A stretch of 64,000 bases of DNA from Anaeromyxobacter terrae (GTDB taxonomy: Bacteria; Myxococcota; Myxococcia; Myxococcales; Anaeromyxobacteraceae). The stretch covers positions 1 to 64,000 of the forward strand of contig NZ_JALCYY010000014.1 of NCBI RefSeq assembly GCF_022690685.1, in the 5' to 3' direction. The position numbers and the translations under genes were made by a program. The notes beneath the pieces are model-generated. The model did not search any database. It had not been told where the DNA came from and was given only the letters and a program-made list of their open reading frames with translations. Of this stretch, positions 42,446-50,325 are shown one piece after another (position 1 is the stretch's first letter; the number at the start of each line of letters is the position of its first letter).

Positions 42446-42937
42446 CTACGGCTTCGCGGGCGCGGGCGCCGGGGCGGGCGCAGGCGGCGCAGGCGTGGGC
42501 GCCGGCTCCGTCTCCATCCGCTCCTGCGCGGCCTTGGCCTTCTCCTCGCCCTTCGCCTTGGTCTCCGCGGCGGTCGCCTCGCCCTTCGCCTTGCCGGTCT
42601 TCGCCTTGGAGACGCCCTTCGCCTTGCTGGTCTTCGCCTTCGCCTTCGCGGTGGTGGCCTGCTCGTGCCCCTTGGCCTTCGCCTCGGCGGCCTGCTCCTT
42701 GGCCTCCGTCGCCGCGGACTCGCTCTTCTCCTCGGCCTTCTTCGCGGCGGCCTCGCTCTGCGCGTCGGCCTTCGTGGCCGCGGCGCTCGACTTCGTCTCG
42801 GCCTGGGCGCCGGTCTCCTGCGCCTTCGCCTTGGCCGTCCCGAGGTGCTCCCCCGCGGCCGGAGCCTGGGCGCGAGCAGGAACAGCGAAGCCGACCAGCG
42901 CCGCGAAAGCGATCGTGACTGCGATCCTCTTCGTCAT
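42446..42937 (-). CDS. Secreted Ala/Lys/Glu-rich low-complexity protein
   Basis: The 163-residue product starts with a signal peptide (RIAVTIAFAALVGFAVPARA). The rest is almost entirely Ala, Lys, Glu and Thr in helix-forming repeats (TAKAKAQETGAQAETKSS, AAATKADAQSEAAAKKAEEKSES, TAKAKAKTSKAKGVSKAKTGKAKG), with a Pro-Ala tail (PTPAPPAPAPAPAPAKP). The composition resembles histone H1-like proteins or LEA-like stress proteins, but a signal peptide puts it in the periplasm. It could form a long single helix or coiled coil and span or bind cell wall. Function is unknown. Confidence 0.7.
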   Translation of the reverse strand: MTKRIAVTIAFAALVGFAVPARAQAPAAGEHLGTAKAKAQETGAQAETKSSAAATKADAQSEAAAKKAEEKSESAATEAKEQAAEAKAKGHEQATTAKAKAKTSKAKGVSKAKTGKAKGEATAAETKAKGEEKAKAAQERMETEPAPTPAPPAPAPAPAPAKP

Positions 42938-43343
42938 CTACGTGTCCTCTCGAGTGCGGGAGCGGCATCGCTCCCTGGGTGAACCAGGCGCGGCCGCCAG
43001 AGCGGCCCAGCCGGGGCCTAAAGAGACCGCGAGTAAACCACCGTTCACCGCCGGCGCTCGATCCCGGAAAGGGCCAGCGAGGAACGGCGGGCCCGAATGG
43101 CCTCGGCGTCTCGAGCTACAGACGACCGCGTCCCGCGGCTATTCACTCGCGCGCGGAGTCGGATGGGCCGGTTCACCGCCGCGGCGCGAGCTCCTGCGGC
43201 CCAGCGCCGACAGCAATCGTCGAATTCGCTCCCCTTCTTGCTGTCGCGCCTCACGCGGACCGTTCCCGCCATCGGGGGACCGGTTCCGAGATCTGAGTGG
43301 TGTCCCTCGAAGGGTCCGAGATGGGTCGTCTTCGAACGCGGGG
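42938..43343. other. Intergenic region, nothing recognised
   Basis: These 406 bp between the low-complexity protein gene and the end of the transporter gene hold only short frames without ribosome sites. No hairpin or repeat stands out. It must contain the promoter of the 42446-42937 gene near its left end. Confidence 0.5.
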
Positions 43344-44711
43344 CTACGCCAGCCGGATCACGCCGAGGCTGTTGAGGAGGATGAGCAGGATGAGCCCCGG
43401 CGCGACGAACCGGATGAACGCGTAGAACGTCCGGTCGTACCAGCTCGCCGACGCGTGGCCCTTGTTCAGCTCGTCCATGAAGGCCTTCCTCGAGACGAGC
43501 CAGCCGCCGACGATCGCGATGGCGAGGCCGCCCACCGGGAGGAGCACGTTCGAGGACAGGAAGTCGAAGAGATCGAAGAAGTTCTTGCCGAAGAGTTTCA
43601 CGTCCGCGAGGACCGGGCCCTGGGAGAGGGTCGCGAGGGTCCCGAGCGCGAACATCGCGCCGCCGGTGATGACGGCGGCGACCGGGCGGCGCACGTGACC
43701 CTTCTCGACGAAGAAGGCGACCGGGACCTCCATGAGGCTCACCATCGCGCCGATGGTCGCGATCGCTGCGAGGACGAAGAAGATCGCGGTGAAGAGCCCG
43801 CCGAGCGGCATCTGGGCGAAGACGAGCGGGATGGTGTTGAAGAGGAGCCCCGGGCCACCCGCCGGCGTGCCGCCGAGGGCGAACACCGCCGGGAAGATGG
43901 CGAGCCCCGCGAGCAGCGACACGAGGGTGTCGGCGAGCGCCACCCGCGTCGCGTTCGGGACGATCCGGGTCTGGTCCGGCATGTACGACCCGTAGGTCGT
44001 CATCGTTCCCATGCCGAGCGACAGCTTGAAGAAGGCGAGGCCGAGCGCCGAGAGCAGGACGCTCGCCGTGATCTTGGAGGGGTCCGGGCTGAACAGGTAC
44101 GAGACGCCGGCGAAGGCGCCGGGGAGCGTGAGGGCGCGGAGATCGCAGACGAGGAGGAGGGCGAAGAGGAGCGGCATGAGGGTCTTCGTGACCTTCTCGA
44201 TGCCCTGCGAGACGCCGGACGCGATGATGACCGTCGTGAGCGCGAGGACGGCGGCCTGCCAGAAGATGGGCTCCCAGGTCCCGCCCGCCAGGGCGCCGAA
44301 GGTCTCGGGCGTGAGCGGCTTGCCGGAGACGAACGCACCCGCCGACTTGAACACGTAGGCGAACACCCAGCCGGCGACGTCCGTGTAGAACGCCATGATG
44401 AGGACCGCCGAGACGAGGCCTGCCCAGCCGATCGCCGCCCAGAACGGCTGGCCCGGGACCACCCGGCCATAGGCGCGGACGGCGTCGAGGCGCATTTTCC
44501 GGCCGATGACGTGCTCCACGGCCATCACGGGAATCCCGACGAGCGCCACTGCGAGCAGGTAGGTGAGCACGAAGGCGGCGCCGCCGTTCGAGCCGGTGAG
44601 GTAGGGGAACTTCCAGATGTTGCCGAGCCCGATGGCGGAGCCGACGGTGGCGGCGAAGGCGCCGAGGTTCGAGGCAAAGGCGTCGCGGCTGGCGGTCTTC
44701 GATGCGGGCAT
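43344..44711 (-). CDS. Neurotransmitter:sodium symporter (NSS) family transporter
   Basis: NSS proteins (LeuT-like) import amino acids or related amines with Na+. The 455-residue protein begins with the family signature FASNLGAFAATVGSAIGLGNIWKFPYLTGSNGGAAFVLTYLLAVALVGIPVMAVEHVIGRK, containing the unwound helix 1 (GSAIGLGNIWKFPY). YGSYMPDQTRIVPNATRVALADTLVSLLAGLAIFPAVFALG and SLMEVPVAFFVEKGHVRRPVAAVI match the later helices. There are about twelve helices. No operon neighbour suggests the substrate. The gene ends with GVIRLA. Confidence 0.93.
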   Translation of the reverse strand: MPASKTASRDAFASNLGAFAATVGSAIGLGNIWKFPYLTGSNGGAAFVLTYLLAVALVGIPVMAVEHVIGRKMRLDAVRAYGRVVPGQPFWAAIGWAGLVSAVLIMAFYTDVAGWVFAYVFKSAGAFVSGKPLTPETFGALAGGTWEPIFWQAAVLALTTVIIASGVSQGIEKVTKTLMPLLFALLLVCDLRALTLPGAFAGVSYLFSPDPSKITASVLLSALGLAFFKLSLGMGTMTTYGSYMPDQTRIVPNATRVALADTLVSLLAGLAIFPAVFALGGTPAGGPGLLFNTIPLVFAQMPLGGLFTAIFFVLAAIATIGAMVSLMEVPVAFFVEKGHVRRPVAAVITGGAMFALGTLATLSQGPVLADVKLFGKNFFDLFDFLSSNVLLPVGGLAIAIVGGWLVSRKAFMDELNKGHASASWYDRTFYAFIRFVAPGLILLILLNSLGVIRLA

Positions 44712-44815
44712 GGGGCTCCTCGGCGTCTCTCGAGCCGGTTTCGAGGGTGCCCATCTAACACCGCGCGGGGGCGGTAATCTTGCGCGAGGACATGGGCGGC
44801 TCGAGGAGGGAACCG

Positions 44816-45535
44816 ATGACGACGAGGCTCTATCTGGAGGACGCCTACCTCCGCGAGTTCGAGGCCGAGGTGCAGGAGAGCGCCGGCGGCGCCTGCACTC
44901 TGTCGCGGACGGCCTTCTTCCCGGGCGGCGGCGGCCAGCCGCCGGACCGCGGCGCGCTCGCCATGGGCGGCGAGGGCGGCGAGACCCTGCCGGTCGCCGC
45001 GGTTCACGAGGACGACGCCGGCCGGATCTGGCACGCGGTCGGCCGCGAGCTCGCGCCGGGCCAGCGGGTCCGGGGGATCCTGGACTGGCCGTGGCGTTAC
45101 GCGCTCATGCGCCACCATGGCCTCATGCACGTGGTGAACACGGTGGCGCGCGAGGCGTTCGGCGGGATCATCACCGGCGTCCAGCTCGGCGCGGACCGCT
45201 CACGCATCGACTTCAGGCTGCCGTCGTTCGCGCGCGAGCAGATCGGCGAGCTCGAGGCGCGAGTTAACGCGGTGATCGAGCGGGGCCTGCGCGTCACCTC
45301 GGCGATCATCGGCGAGGAGGAGTTCCGGGCGCGTCCCGAGCTCGTCCGGACCCTGAACGTCCTCCCGCCCGTGGTGGACGGCCGCGTGCGGATCGTCGAG
45401 CTGGAGGGCTTCGACGCGCAGGCGTGCGGCGGGACGCACGTGCACTCGACGGAGGAGATCGGCCGCGCGCGCGTCGCGAGGTTCGACAACAAGGGGAAGG
45501 ACAACAAGCGCTTCTACTGGGAGCTCACGGGGTGA
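44816..45535 (+). CDS. Alanyl-tRNA editing protein AlaX
   Basis: AlaX proteins hydrolyse mischarged Ser- or Gly-tRNA(Ala) in trans. The ATG at 44816 follows GAGGAGGG at 44802-44809. The 239-residue product begins TRLYLEDAYLREFEAEV and has FFPGGGGQPPDRG (editing domain hallmark). The zinc site is formed by HHGLMH (His101-x3-His105) and CGGTHVHSTEEIG (Cys and His), and the C-terminus is FDNKGKDNKRFYWEL. Length fits AlaX-M type proteins. It is divergent from the NSS transporter with about 100 bp between starts. Confidence 0.93.
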   Translation: MTTRLYLEDAYLREFEAEVQESAGGACTLSRTAFFPGGGGQPPDRGALAMGGEGGETLPVAAVHEDDAGRIWHAVGRELAPGQRVRGILDWPWRYALMRHHGLMHVVNTVAREAFGGIITGVQLGADRSRIDFRLPSFAREQIGELEARVNAVIERGLRVTSAIIGEEEFRARPELVRTLNVLPPVVDGRVRIVELEGFDAQACGGTHVHSTEEIGRARVARFDNKGKDNKRFYWELTG

Positions 45536-45569
45536 GCCCGCGGACCGGCGCCCGCGGCCCTCGCCCGCC

Positions 45570-45935
45570 TCACGGCCAGGTGTTGGCGTCGTCGCCGAGG
45601 GGGCCGCGCTGCTCGCGGCAGACGCAGAAGCGCTGGCCGGTGGGGGCCTCCATCACCCACCACGTCCGCACCTGGGCGACCCGCTTCGCCCCGAGCGCTT
45701 CGAGCCGGCGTACCTCGGCCTCGACGTCGCTGGACTCGATGTCGAGGTGGACGCGGCTCGGGTGGTCGACCCGCTGGAGGAGCACGATGAGCCGGTCCCG
45801 GTCCTCGAGCGTCACGTAGTTCCCCTCGCGCTCGCGTTCGGGACGGCCGAGCGCGCCCGACCAGAAGCGCGAGGCCACGTCGAGGTCGCCGTCCTTGCAG
45901 TCGATCGTCACCGCGCAGAGCCTGCTCTTGTGCAT
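45570..45935 (-). CDS. VOC (glyoxalase/bleomycin-resistance fold) family protein
   Basis: A 121-residue single-domain protein. LCAVTIDCKDGDLDVASRFWSGALGRPE is the usual first beta-alpha module, followed by GNYVTLEDRDRLIVLLQRVDHPSRVHLDIESSDVEAEVRRLEALGAKRV and a final WWVMEAPTGQRFCVCRE. Potential metal ligands are His in SRVHLDI and Glu in VMEAPTG. Substrate unknown; many members of this subtype are not enzymes but binders. An AGGTGAC ribosome site precedes the ATG. Confidence 0.85.
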   Translation of the reverse strand: MHKSRLCAVTIDCKDGDLDVASRFWSGALGRPEREREGNYVTLEDRDRLIVLLQRVDHPSRVHLDIESSDVEAEVRRLEALGAKRVAQVRTWWVMEAPTGQRFCVCREQRGPLGDDANTWP

Positions 45936-45996
45936 GTCACCTCCGGTGCTGGCGATTGTAGCGAAGGGCGAGGGGCGCGGCAGCCCCGCGTCGAGG

Positions 45997-46028
45997 CCCT
46001 CTCCCCCCGGCGCGCCGGGGGGAGAGGG
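45997..46028. terminator. 32-bp perfect palindrome, terminator-like
   Basis: The 16-base left arm (45997-46012) and the 16-base right arm (46013-46028) are exact reverse complements, rich in C then G. No T-run follows. It lies 9 bp after the stop of the beta-barrel gene (minus strand), where a transcript end is expected. Confidence 0.6.
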
Positions 46029-46037
46029 AGCGGAGCT

Positions 46038-46673
46038 TTAAAGGTCGAACCGCCCGCGGATGCCGAACTGCAGCCACTCGTGCATCGCCTTCTGGTCGAT
46101 CTCGCCGGACATGGTGATGCCGGAGCCGTCGTCGATCGAGGTGTTCGAGTAGCGCGCGAGGCTGAGCCCGAGGTACGGCCCGATCGCGAACTGCGGGTTC
46201 ACCACGTAGTCGGCGCCGCCGGTGAGGTTCAGGAGCTCGAACCCGCGGAACGAGACGGAGACCTTCTGGCCGCCGGACTCCGCGCTCAGGCTGCCCCACT
46301 CGTACCCGGCGCCCACGCCGGCGAACGGCCTGAGCTGCCCCATGGGAGCGAAGGTGTAGATCCCCTGCACGCCCGCCCGGACGACGCGCGTGGAGCAGTC
46401 GACCTGATCGCAGATCTGCTTGAACTGGTCGCCGGTCTGGCCGAAGCCGTACGAGACGTACCCGCCGAGGGCGAAGCTAGGGGTGAGCGCGTAGGTGGCG
46501 TCGAGCTGGATGGGGATCTGGCTCTTGATGCCGTCCGACATCTTCGAGTCCTTCGCGGCGTCGCCGAGCGCGGGGGCGTACCCGAGCCGGAGGCCGAGCG
46601 AGACCTGGGCGTGAGAGGCGAACGGGACTGCGAGCAGCGTGAGGGCAAACAGGGCAGGGAGCAGCTTGCGCAT
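46038..46673 (-). CDS. Outer-membrane beta-barrel protein (porin-like fold)
   Basis: The 211-residue product has a signal peptide (LLPALFALTLLAVPFASHA) and then alternating hydrophobic/polar strands typical of small eight-stranded barrels. Examples are QVSLGLRLGYAPALGDAA, ATYALTPSFALGGYVSYGFG, GVQGIYTFAPMGQLRPFAGVGAGYEWG, GADYVVNPQFAIGPYLGLSLARY and the last strand LQFGIRGRFDL ending in an aromatic-x-aromatic-like Phe-Asp-Leu. An internal Cys pair (QICDQVDCST) is in a loop. The exact role (adhesion, transport or structure) is open. Confidence 0.85.
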   Translation of the reverse strand: MRKLLPALFALTLLAVPFASHAQVSLGLRLGYAPALGDAAKDSKMSDGIKSQIPIQLDATYALTPSFALGGYVSYGFGQTGDQFKQICDQVDCSTRVVRAGVQGIYTFAPMGQLRPFAGVGAGYEWGSLSAESGGQKVSVSFRGFELLNLTGGADYVVNPQFAIGPYLGLSLARYSNTSIDDGSGITMSGEIDQKAMHEWLQFGIRGRFDL

Positions 46674-46879
46674 GGGGATCTCTCCTCGTGAGGGTAGGAC
46701 CGCTGCGCCCCGCTGTTCACCGAACGTGCCAGGGCCGCGCCGTCGCGATGCTCCCGAGGGATCTCCGATGCTTCGGCGGCGCCGTGTGGTCCCGGAGGAT
46801 ACGTGCGCTCACGTGAGCCCTGCGCACGCGCGGTGCGCGTTCGCCACGTCGGGGGAACGAGCCACAGGGCGGGAGCGCG

Positions 46880-47308
46880 TCAATGTCCGCGCGGCCCACC
46901 GCGCAGCGCGTCGACCGAGATCGCCCCCGGCCCGCGCGCCGTCACGTAGAGGAAGAGGAAGCAGTACAGGGCGGCGAGCTCGCCCTTGTTCACCGCGGGC
47001 AGCCACGCGAAGCCGGAGAGGGCGAGCTTCCAGTGGAACTGGAGATAGGCGACGGCCATCGTGCCCGAGGCGAGGAACGCCGCGGCGCGCGTGAAGAGCC
47101 CGAGCGCGATGAGCGTCCCGGCGGCGAGCTCGATGATCCCGCCGAACCAGAGCTGCGTGCCGGCCGCGGGGCCGGGCCCGGCGGCGAGCCAGCCGAGGAT
47201 CTTCTGGGCGCCGTGGAACATGAACATCGCGCCGGCGACGGCGCGCAGCGCGGTGTAGAGCGGGGTCTCGAGACGCGCGGCGGTCGCGGCCAGGGCACGG
47301 GTGGTCAT
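46880..47308 (-). CDS. DoxX family membrane protein near the ArsR regulator
   Basis: The 142-residue product has four membrane helices: LRAVAGAMFMFHGAQKILGWLA, LWFGGIIELAAGTLIALGLFTRAAAFLASGTMAVAYLQFH and GELAALYCFLFLYVTARGPGAISVDA. The HGAQK and LFTRAAAFLASG stretches are typical DoxX motifs. Its start is 80 bp from the divergent ArsR reading frame, and an ATCGA-N6-TCGAT palindrome lies 102 bp upstream of its ATG. It may therefore be controlled by the regulator. Confidence 0.87.
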   Translation of the reverse strand: MTTRALAATAARLETPLYTALRAVAGAMFMFHGAQKILGWLAAGPGPAAGTQLWFGGIIELAAGTLIALGLFTRAAAFLASGTMAVAYLQFHWKLALSGFAWLPAVNKGELAALYCFLFLYVTARGPGAISVDALRGGPRGH

Positions 47309-47409
47309 GCCCGGATACCTAACGACGGGCCGGCGCGCCTCGCGAGCCTTTCAGCAGCGCTCCGTCACCTACACCGGCGCCGCCGGAGGTGCGCCTTGAC
47401 TCGAGAATC

Positions 47410-47425
47410 ATCGACGGTTATCGAT
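47410..47425. promoter_or_regulatory. Palindromic operator candidate 1 (ATCGA-N6-TCGAT) upstream of the ArsR gene
   Basis: The inverted repeat ATCGA (47410-47414), a six-base spacer and TCGAT (47421-47425) extend by one more base pair on each side. It lies 20 bp before the ArsR start and in the region between two divergent genes. A site with the same arms and spacer length precedes the gene at 47862. ArsR proteins commonly bind such 12-2-12-like dyads, so this is likely an autoregulatory site. Confidence 0.6.
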
Positions 47426-47445
47426 GCCCTCGGGGGGCGGTCACC

Positions 47446-47778
47446 ATGCCGGTCGGGCTCACCGACGAAGAGTTCTGCACCATCGCCAGGGCGCTCGCGG
47501 ATCCTCAGCGCTGCGAGATCCTGGAGCGCGCGTCCGCCGCCGGCGAGCTCCCGTGCTCGGCGATCGTCGAGTCGGCCGCGCTCTGCCAGTCCACGGTGTC
47601 GCACCACCTGAAGGAGCTCGCGAACGCGCAGCTCCTCGAGCGGCGGCGGGACGGCCACTTCACCTACTACCGCTTCCGGCGCGACGTGATGGAGGCGTAC
47701 CTCGACGCGCTGCGGGCGCGGACCCTCTCGGGCGCGGGCCGCCCCAAGCCCGCGGAACGAAAGGCGCGCAGCCTGTGA
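47446..47778 (+). CDS. ArsR/SmtB-family winged-helix transcriptional regulator
   Basis: The ATG at 47446 has a G-rich ribosome site (CGGGGGG) about 8 bases upstream; an upstream GTG at 47389 would lie before the palindrome and is less likely. The 110-residue protein has the winged-helix pattern: TIARALADPQRCEILERASAAGELPCSAIVESA, the recognition helix QSTVSHHLKELANAQLLERRRDG, and the wing HFTYYRFRRDVMEAYL. Two cysteines (PCS, LCQ) sit where some ArsR sensors bind metals, but they are not a classic CxCxxC box. The effector is unknown. Confidence 0.88.
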   Translation: MPVGLTDEEFCTIARALADPQRCEILERASAAGELPCSAIVESAALCQSTVSHHLKELANAQLLERRRDGHFTYYRFRRDVMEAYLDALRARTLSGAGRPKPAERKARSL

Positions 47779-47818
47779 GCGTAGCGGCCGTGCCCTCGAG
47801 CCACGGCCGTTCCGGTTG

Positions 47819-47838
47819 AAATCGACAGATTTCGATTT
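47819..47838. promoter_or_regulatory. Palindromic operator candidate 2 (AAATCGA-N6-TCGATTT)
   Basis: Arms of seven bases (47819-47825 and 47832-47838) flank a six-base spacer; the core ATCGA-N6-TCGAT is identical to candidate 1. It is in a short AT-rich island (47817-47845), striking in this GC-rich sequence, 23 bp upstream of the small gene at 47862 and 40 bp after the ArsR stop. Confidence 0.65.
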
Positions 47839-47861
47839 AAGTAACTGACCAGGAGCGTGCG

Positions 47862-48095
47862 ATGAACACCTGGTCCCTCGTCCCGATGCTGCTCGTCGAT
47901 CCCGCCGTGCCCGTGGAGGCGCGCCTCGCGCTGCACGCCTCGCTGTTGATGAGCGACGCGGTCCGCGCTCGCGAGGCGCGCGCCCTCGCCGGCCGCGTCC
48001 TCGTCGAGCGCAGGATGCTGTCGGCTCGCGACGCGGCGGAGCTGGTCGGGGTCGAGGCCGTGGCGATCGAATCCCACCTGCCGCTCGCCGCGTGA
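47862..48095 (+). CDS. 77-residue protein of unknown function under a palindromic operator
   Basis: The ATG follows a CCAGGAGCG ribosome site. The product is Ala/Leu-rich with a first half NTWSLVPMLLVDPAVPVEARLALHASLLMSDAVRAREARALAG, a basic RVLVERRMLSARDAAELVGVEAVAIE and the ending SHLPLAA. It is predicted helical and soluble. The middle SARDAAELVGVEAVAIESHLP resembles a short helix-turn-helix-like pattern. No family recognised. Its position behind a site shared with the ArsR gene suggests it belongs to the same regulon. Confidence 0.6.
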   Translation: MNTWSLVPMLLVDPAVPVEARLALHASLLMSDAVRAREARALAGRVLVERRMLSARDAAELVGVEAVAIESHLPLAA

Positions 48096-48157
48096 GGGGG
48101 CCCGCTCCCCGTTTCCGACGGAACGCGCCGAGCCGCGCGGCCGATTAGTGTCGGGCC

Positions 48158-48760
48158 ATGGGAAAGACCCGGCTCGAAGCCTTCAGCGACGGCGTGCTCG
48201 CGATCGTCATCACGATCATGGTGCTCGAGCTGCGCGTCCCGGAGGGAGGTCACGACCTCGCCGCGCTGCGGCCGCTCCTGCCGGTGTTCCTGAGCTACGT
48301 GCTCAGCTTCGTGTACGTCGGGCTCTACTGGAACAACCACCACCACATGCTCCACGCGACGCACCGCGTGAGCGGGCGCATCCTCTGGGCGAACCTGCAC
48401 CTCTTGTTCTGGCTCTCGCTCGTGCCGTTCACCACGCACTGGGTCGGAGAGAGCCCGAACGAACCGTGGCCGGCGGCGGTGTACGGCTGCGTGCTGCTCT
48501 CGGCCGCGATCGCCTACTACCTCTTGCAGGGCTCGATCCTCGCGCACGAGGGGCCCGGCTCGACGCTCGCCCGCGCGATCGGGAGCGACTGGAAGGGGAA
48601 GAGCTCGCCGATCGTCTACGCGCTCGCGATCGGGCTCGCGTTCGTCCATCCGTGGATGTCGTACGCGCTCTACGTCCTCGTCGCGATCGTCTGGCTCGTC
48701 CCCGACAGGCGGATCGAGCGGAGGCTCGACTCGCCGGGCAGGGAAGTCGACACCCAGTGA
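48158..48760 (+). CDS. TMEM175-family (DUF1211) potassium channel-like protein
   Basis: Bacterial TMEM175 homologues are K+-selective channels that lack the usual selectivity filter. The 200-residue product starts with the diagnostic KTRLEAFSDGVLAIVITIMVLEL (the RxxxFSDG motif). About six helices follow: LLPVFLSYVLSFVYVGLYWNNHHHML, ANLHLLFWLSLVPFTTHWVG, YGCVLLSAAIAYYLL, IVYALAIGLAFVHPWMSYALYVLVAIVWLVPD. The cluster of His in WNNHHHMLHATH is typical. It ends with a basic tail. Confidence 0.92.
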   Translation: MGKTRLEAFSDGVLAIVITIMVLELRVPEGGHDLAALRPLLPVFLSYVLSFVYVGLYWNNHHHMLHATHRVSGRILWANLHLLFWLSLVPFTTHWVGESPNEPWPAAVYGCVLLSAAIAYYLLQGSILAHEGPGSTLARAIGSDWKGKSSPIVYALAIGLAFVHPWMSYALYVLVAIVWLVPDRRIERRLDSPGREVDTQ

Positions 48761-48851
48761 AGAGCCGGCGGCCGCGTCGTCTCACGTCCCGGCGGGTCGA
48801 CGCTCATCCCGCAGGTCGCCGTGGATCACGGCGAGCTCGTTCGCGGCGGCA

Positions 48852-49301
48852 TCACGTCAGATCCCTGCGCGAAGGGACGAGCGCCCGCAGCCGGGCCTCG
48901 CGCAGGAACAGCCCTCCCCACAGCAGCGCGCCCACGTAGACCGGGAAGAGGACGTGGCTCACGAGCGGGTCGCCGACGCGCACGTGGGTGGAGACGGCGC
49001 CGCCCAGATAGCCCGTCAGCAGGATCGCGCCGAGCACCGAGGTCCTTGGCGCGAGGTAGACGGCGAGGAGGGCGAGCTCGAGCGCGCCGATCCCGCGGGC
49101 GAGGCCGACCGGATAGCCGAGCCGGGCCATGGACTCCACGACCGGCTCCGGCACGAGCAGCTTGATGACGCCGTCGAGGGCGAGGAACAGCGCGGCGAAG
49201 GCGCTCAGGGACCGTCCGGCCCAGAGCCCCTTCCGCGAGGCGTGGCGCGCGGCGCGCGCGGGCGCTGCCGCGAGCTCGGCAGGGGCGGCGCTCGCGCTCA
49301 T
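48852..49301 (-). CDS. DoxX-like family membrane protein, coupled to the YCII gene
   Basis: The 149-residue product has an Ala-rich N-terminus, then helices SLSAFAALFLALDGVIKLL, LARGIGALELALLAVYLAPRTSVLGAILLTGYLGGAVSTHVRVGDPLVSHVLFPVYVGALLWGGL. This is the typical four-helix pattern of the DoxX-like (YphA/DUF) subgroup with the conserved GYLGGAVSTHVR motif. Its ATG overlaps the stop of the YCII gene upstream (ATGA), so the two are co-translated. Function unknown. Confidence 0.87.
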   Translation of the reverse strand: MSASAAPAELAAAPARAARHASRKGLWAGRSLSAFAALFLALDGVIKLLVPEPVVESMARLGYPVGLARGIGALELALLAVYLAPRTSVLGAILLTGYLGGAVSTHVRVGDPLVSHVLFPVYVGALLWGGLFLREARLRALVPSRRDLT

Positions 49302-50053
49302 GCGATCCCCCGCTCCGGCGCGGAGTGCTCGACGTCGAACAGCGGGCGGACGTCCATCTCGACGTCGCCCACGACGTCCGCGAAGCGCTGGGCCCAGTAG
49401 AAGACGTCGTCCTTCGTCTTCACGTCCAAGATGACGAAGCCGGCGATGAGCTCCTTCGACTCGGCGAAGGGGCCGTCGATCACCGTGCGCTTGCCGCCGC
49501 GGTACCGGAGGCGCCACCCCGTGGAGCTGGGCATCAGCCCCTCGGTCGCGAGGAGCACGCCGGCCTTCGACATGTCCTCCACGAGCTTCGCCATGTCGGC
49601 CATCATCTGCGGGCTGGGCGGAGCGCCCGCCTCCGAGCTCTCGTCCGCCTTGTGCACGGCGAGGACGCGCAGGGGCGCGTCCGTCGGCTTCGGCATCACC
49701 CCGAGATCCCAGGGCTCGGTCACCGGCCCCACGTCGATCTCCACGTCTCCCACGATCCGGGCGAAGCGCGTAGCCCACTCGATGGCCTCGTCCATCGACT
49801 GCACCTTCATGAGCGCGAAGCCGGCGACGAGCTCGTTCGAGCCGACGAGCGGGCCCTTCGTCAGGGTGCGCTGGCCCCGGGAGAAGTTGAGGCGCACGCG
49901 CGTCGAGCTCGGCCGGAGCCCCTCCCCGTTGCGGAACACGCCGGCCTTCGCCGCGTCCTGGACGAGCTTCCCCATCCCAGCCATGAGCTCCGGGCTGGGG
50001 AGGACGCCCGCCTCGGTGCTCGCGTTCACCTTGTGCATGATCATGTAGCGCAT
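49298..50053 (-). CDS. Tandem YCII-domain protein
   Basis: YCII domains are small ferredoxin-like folds found in enzymes and in sigma-factor-linked proteins. Two copies follow each other: residues 1-118 (RYMIMHKVNASTEAGVLPS, TLTKGPLVGSNELVAGFALMKVQSMDEAIEWATRFARI) and 125-245 (LRVLAVHKADESSEAGAPPS, TVIDGPFAESKELIAGFVILDVKTKDDVFYWAQRFADV). The DGPF/KGPL turn and the conserved AxEWAxRF helix are clear in both. The halves are visibly homologous, so this is an internal duplication. It starts the unit that continues with the DoxX-like gene. Confidence 0.9.
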   Translation of the reverse strand: MRYMIMHKVNASTEAGVLPSPELMAGMGKLVQDAAKAGVFRNGEGLRPSSTRVRLNFSRGQRTLTKGPLVGSNELVAGFALMKVQSMDEAIEWATRFARIVGDVEIDVGPVTEPWDLGVMPKPTDAPLRVLAVHKADESSEAGAPPSPQMMADMAKLVEDMSKAGVLLATEGLMPSSTGWRLRYRGGKRTVIDGPFAESKELIAGFVILDVKTKDDVFYWAQRFADVVGDVEMDVRPLFDVEHSAPERGIA

Positions 50054-50325
50054 CGCCGTCTCTCCTTCGGTGGGCCGGGGTCGAGCTCCCGGGTCTAAGG
50101 GGACGTCGAACGACGCTCCGCGAGATCGACACGGCGGCCCGGTCTCCTTTCGGGGACCGACGAATTCCAGGAATGAGGATCACGAAGAGGCGGGCGCGCG
50201 GCGACGCGAGCGCGTGACGGCGGCAACGCCGCCCCGTGCGACATCCTGTCCAGAATCCTCACGGCGAGCCCGGGCTCTCAGGCTCGATCGCCCGGTCGCG
50301 CGGCACCGCCGCGAAAGGAACCGCC

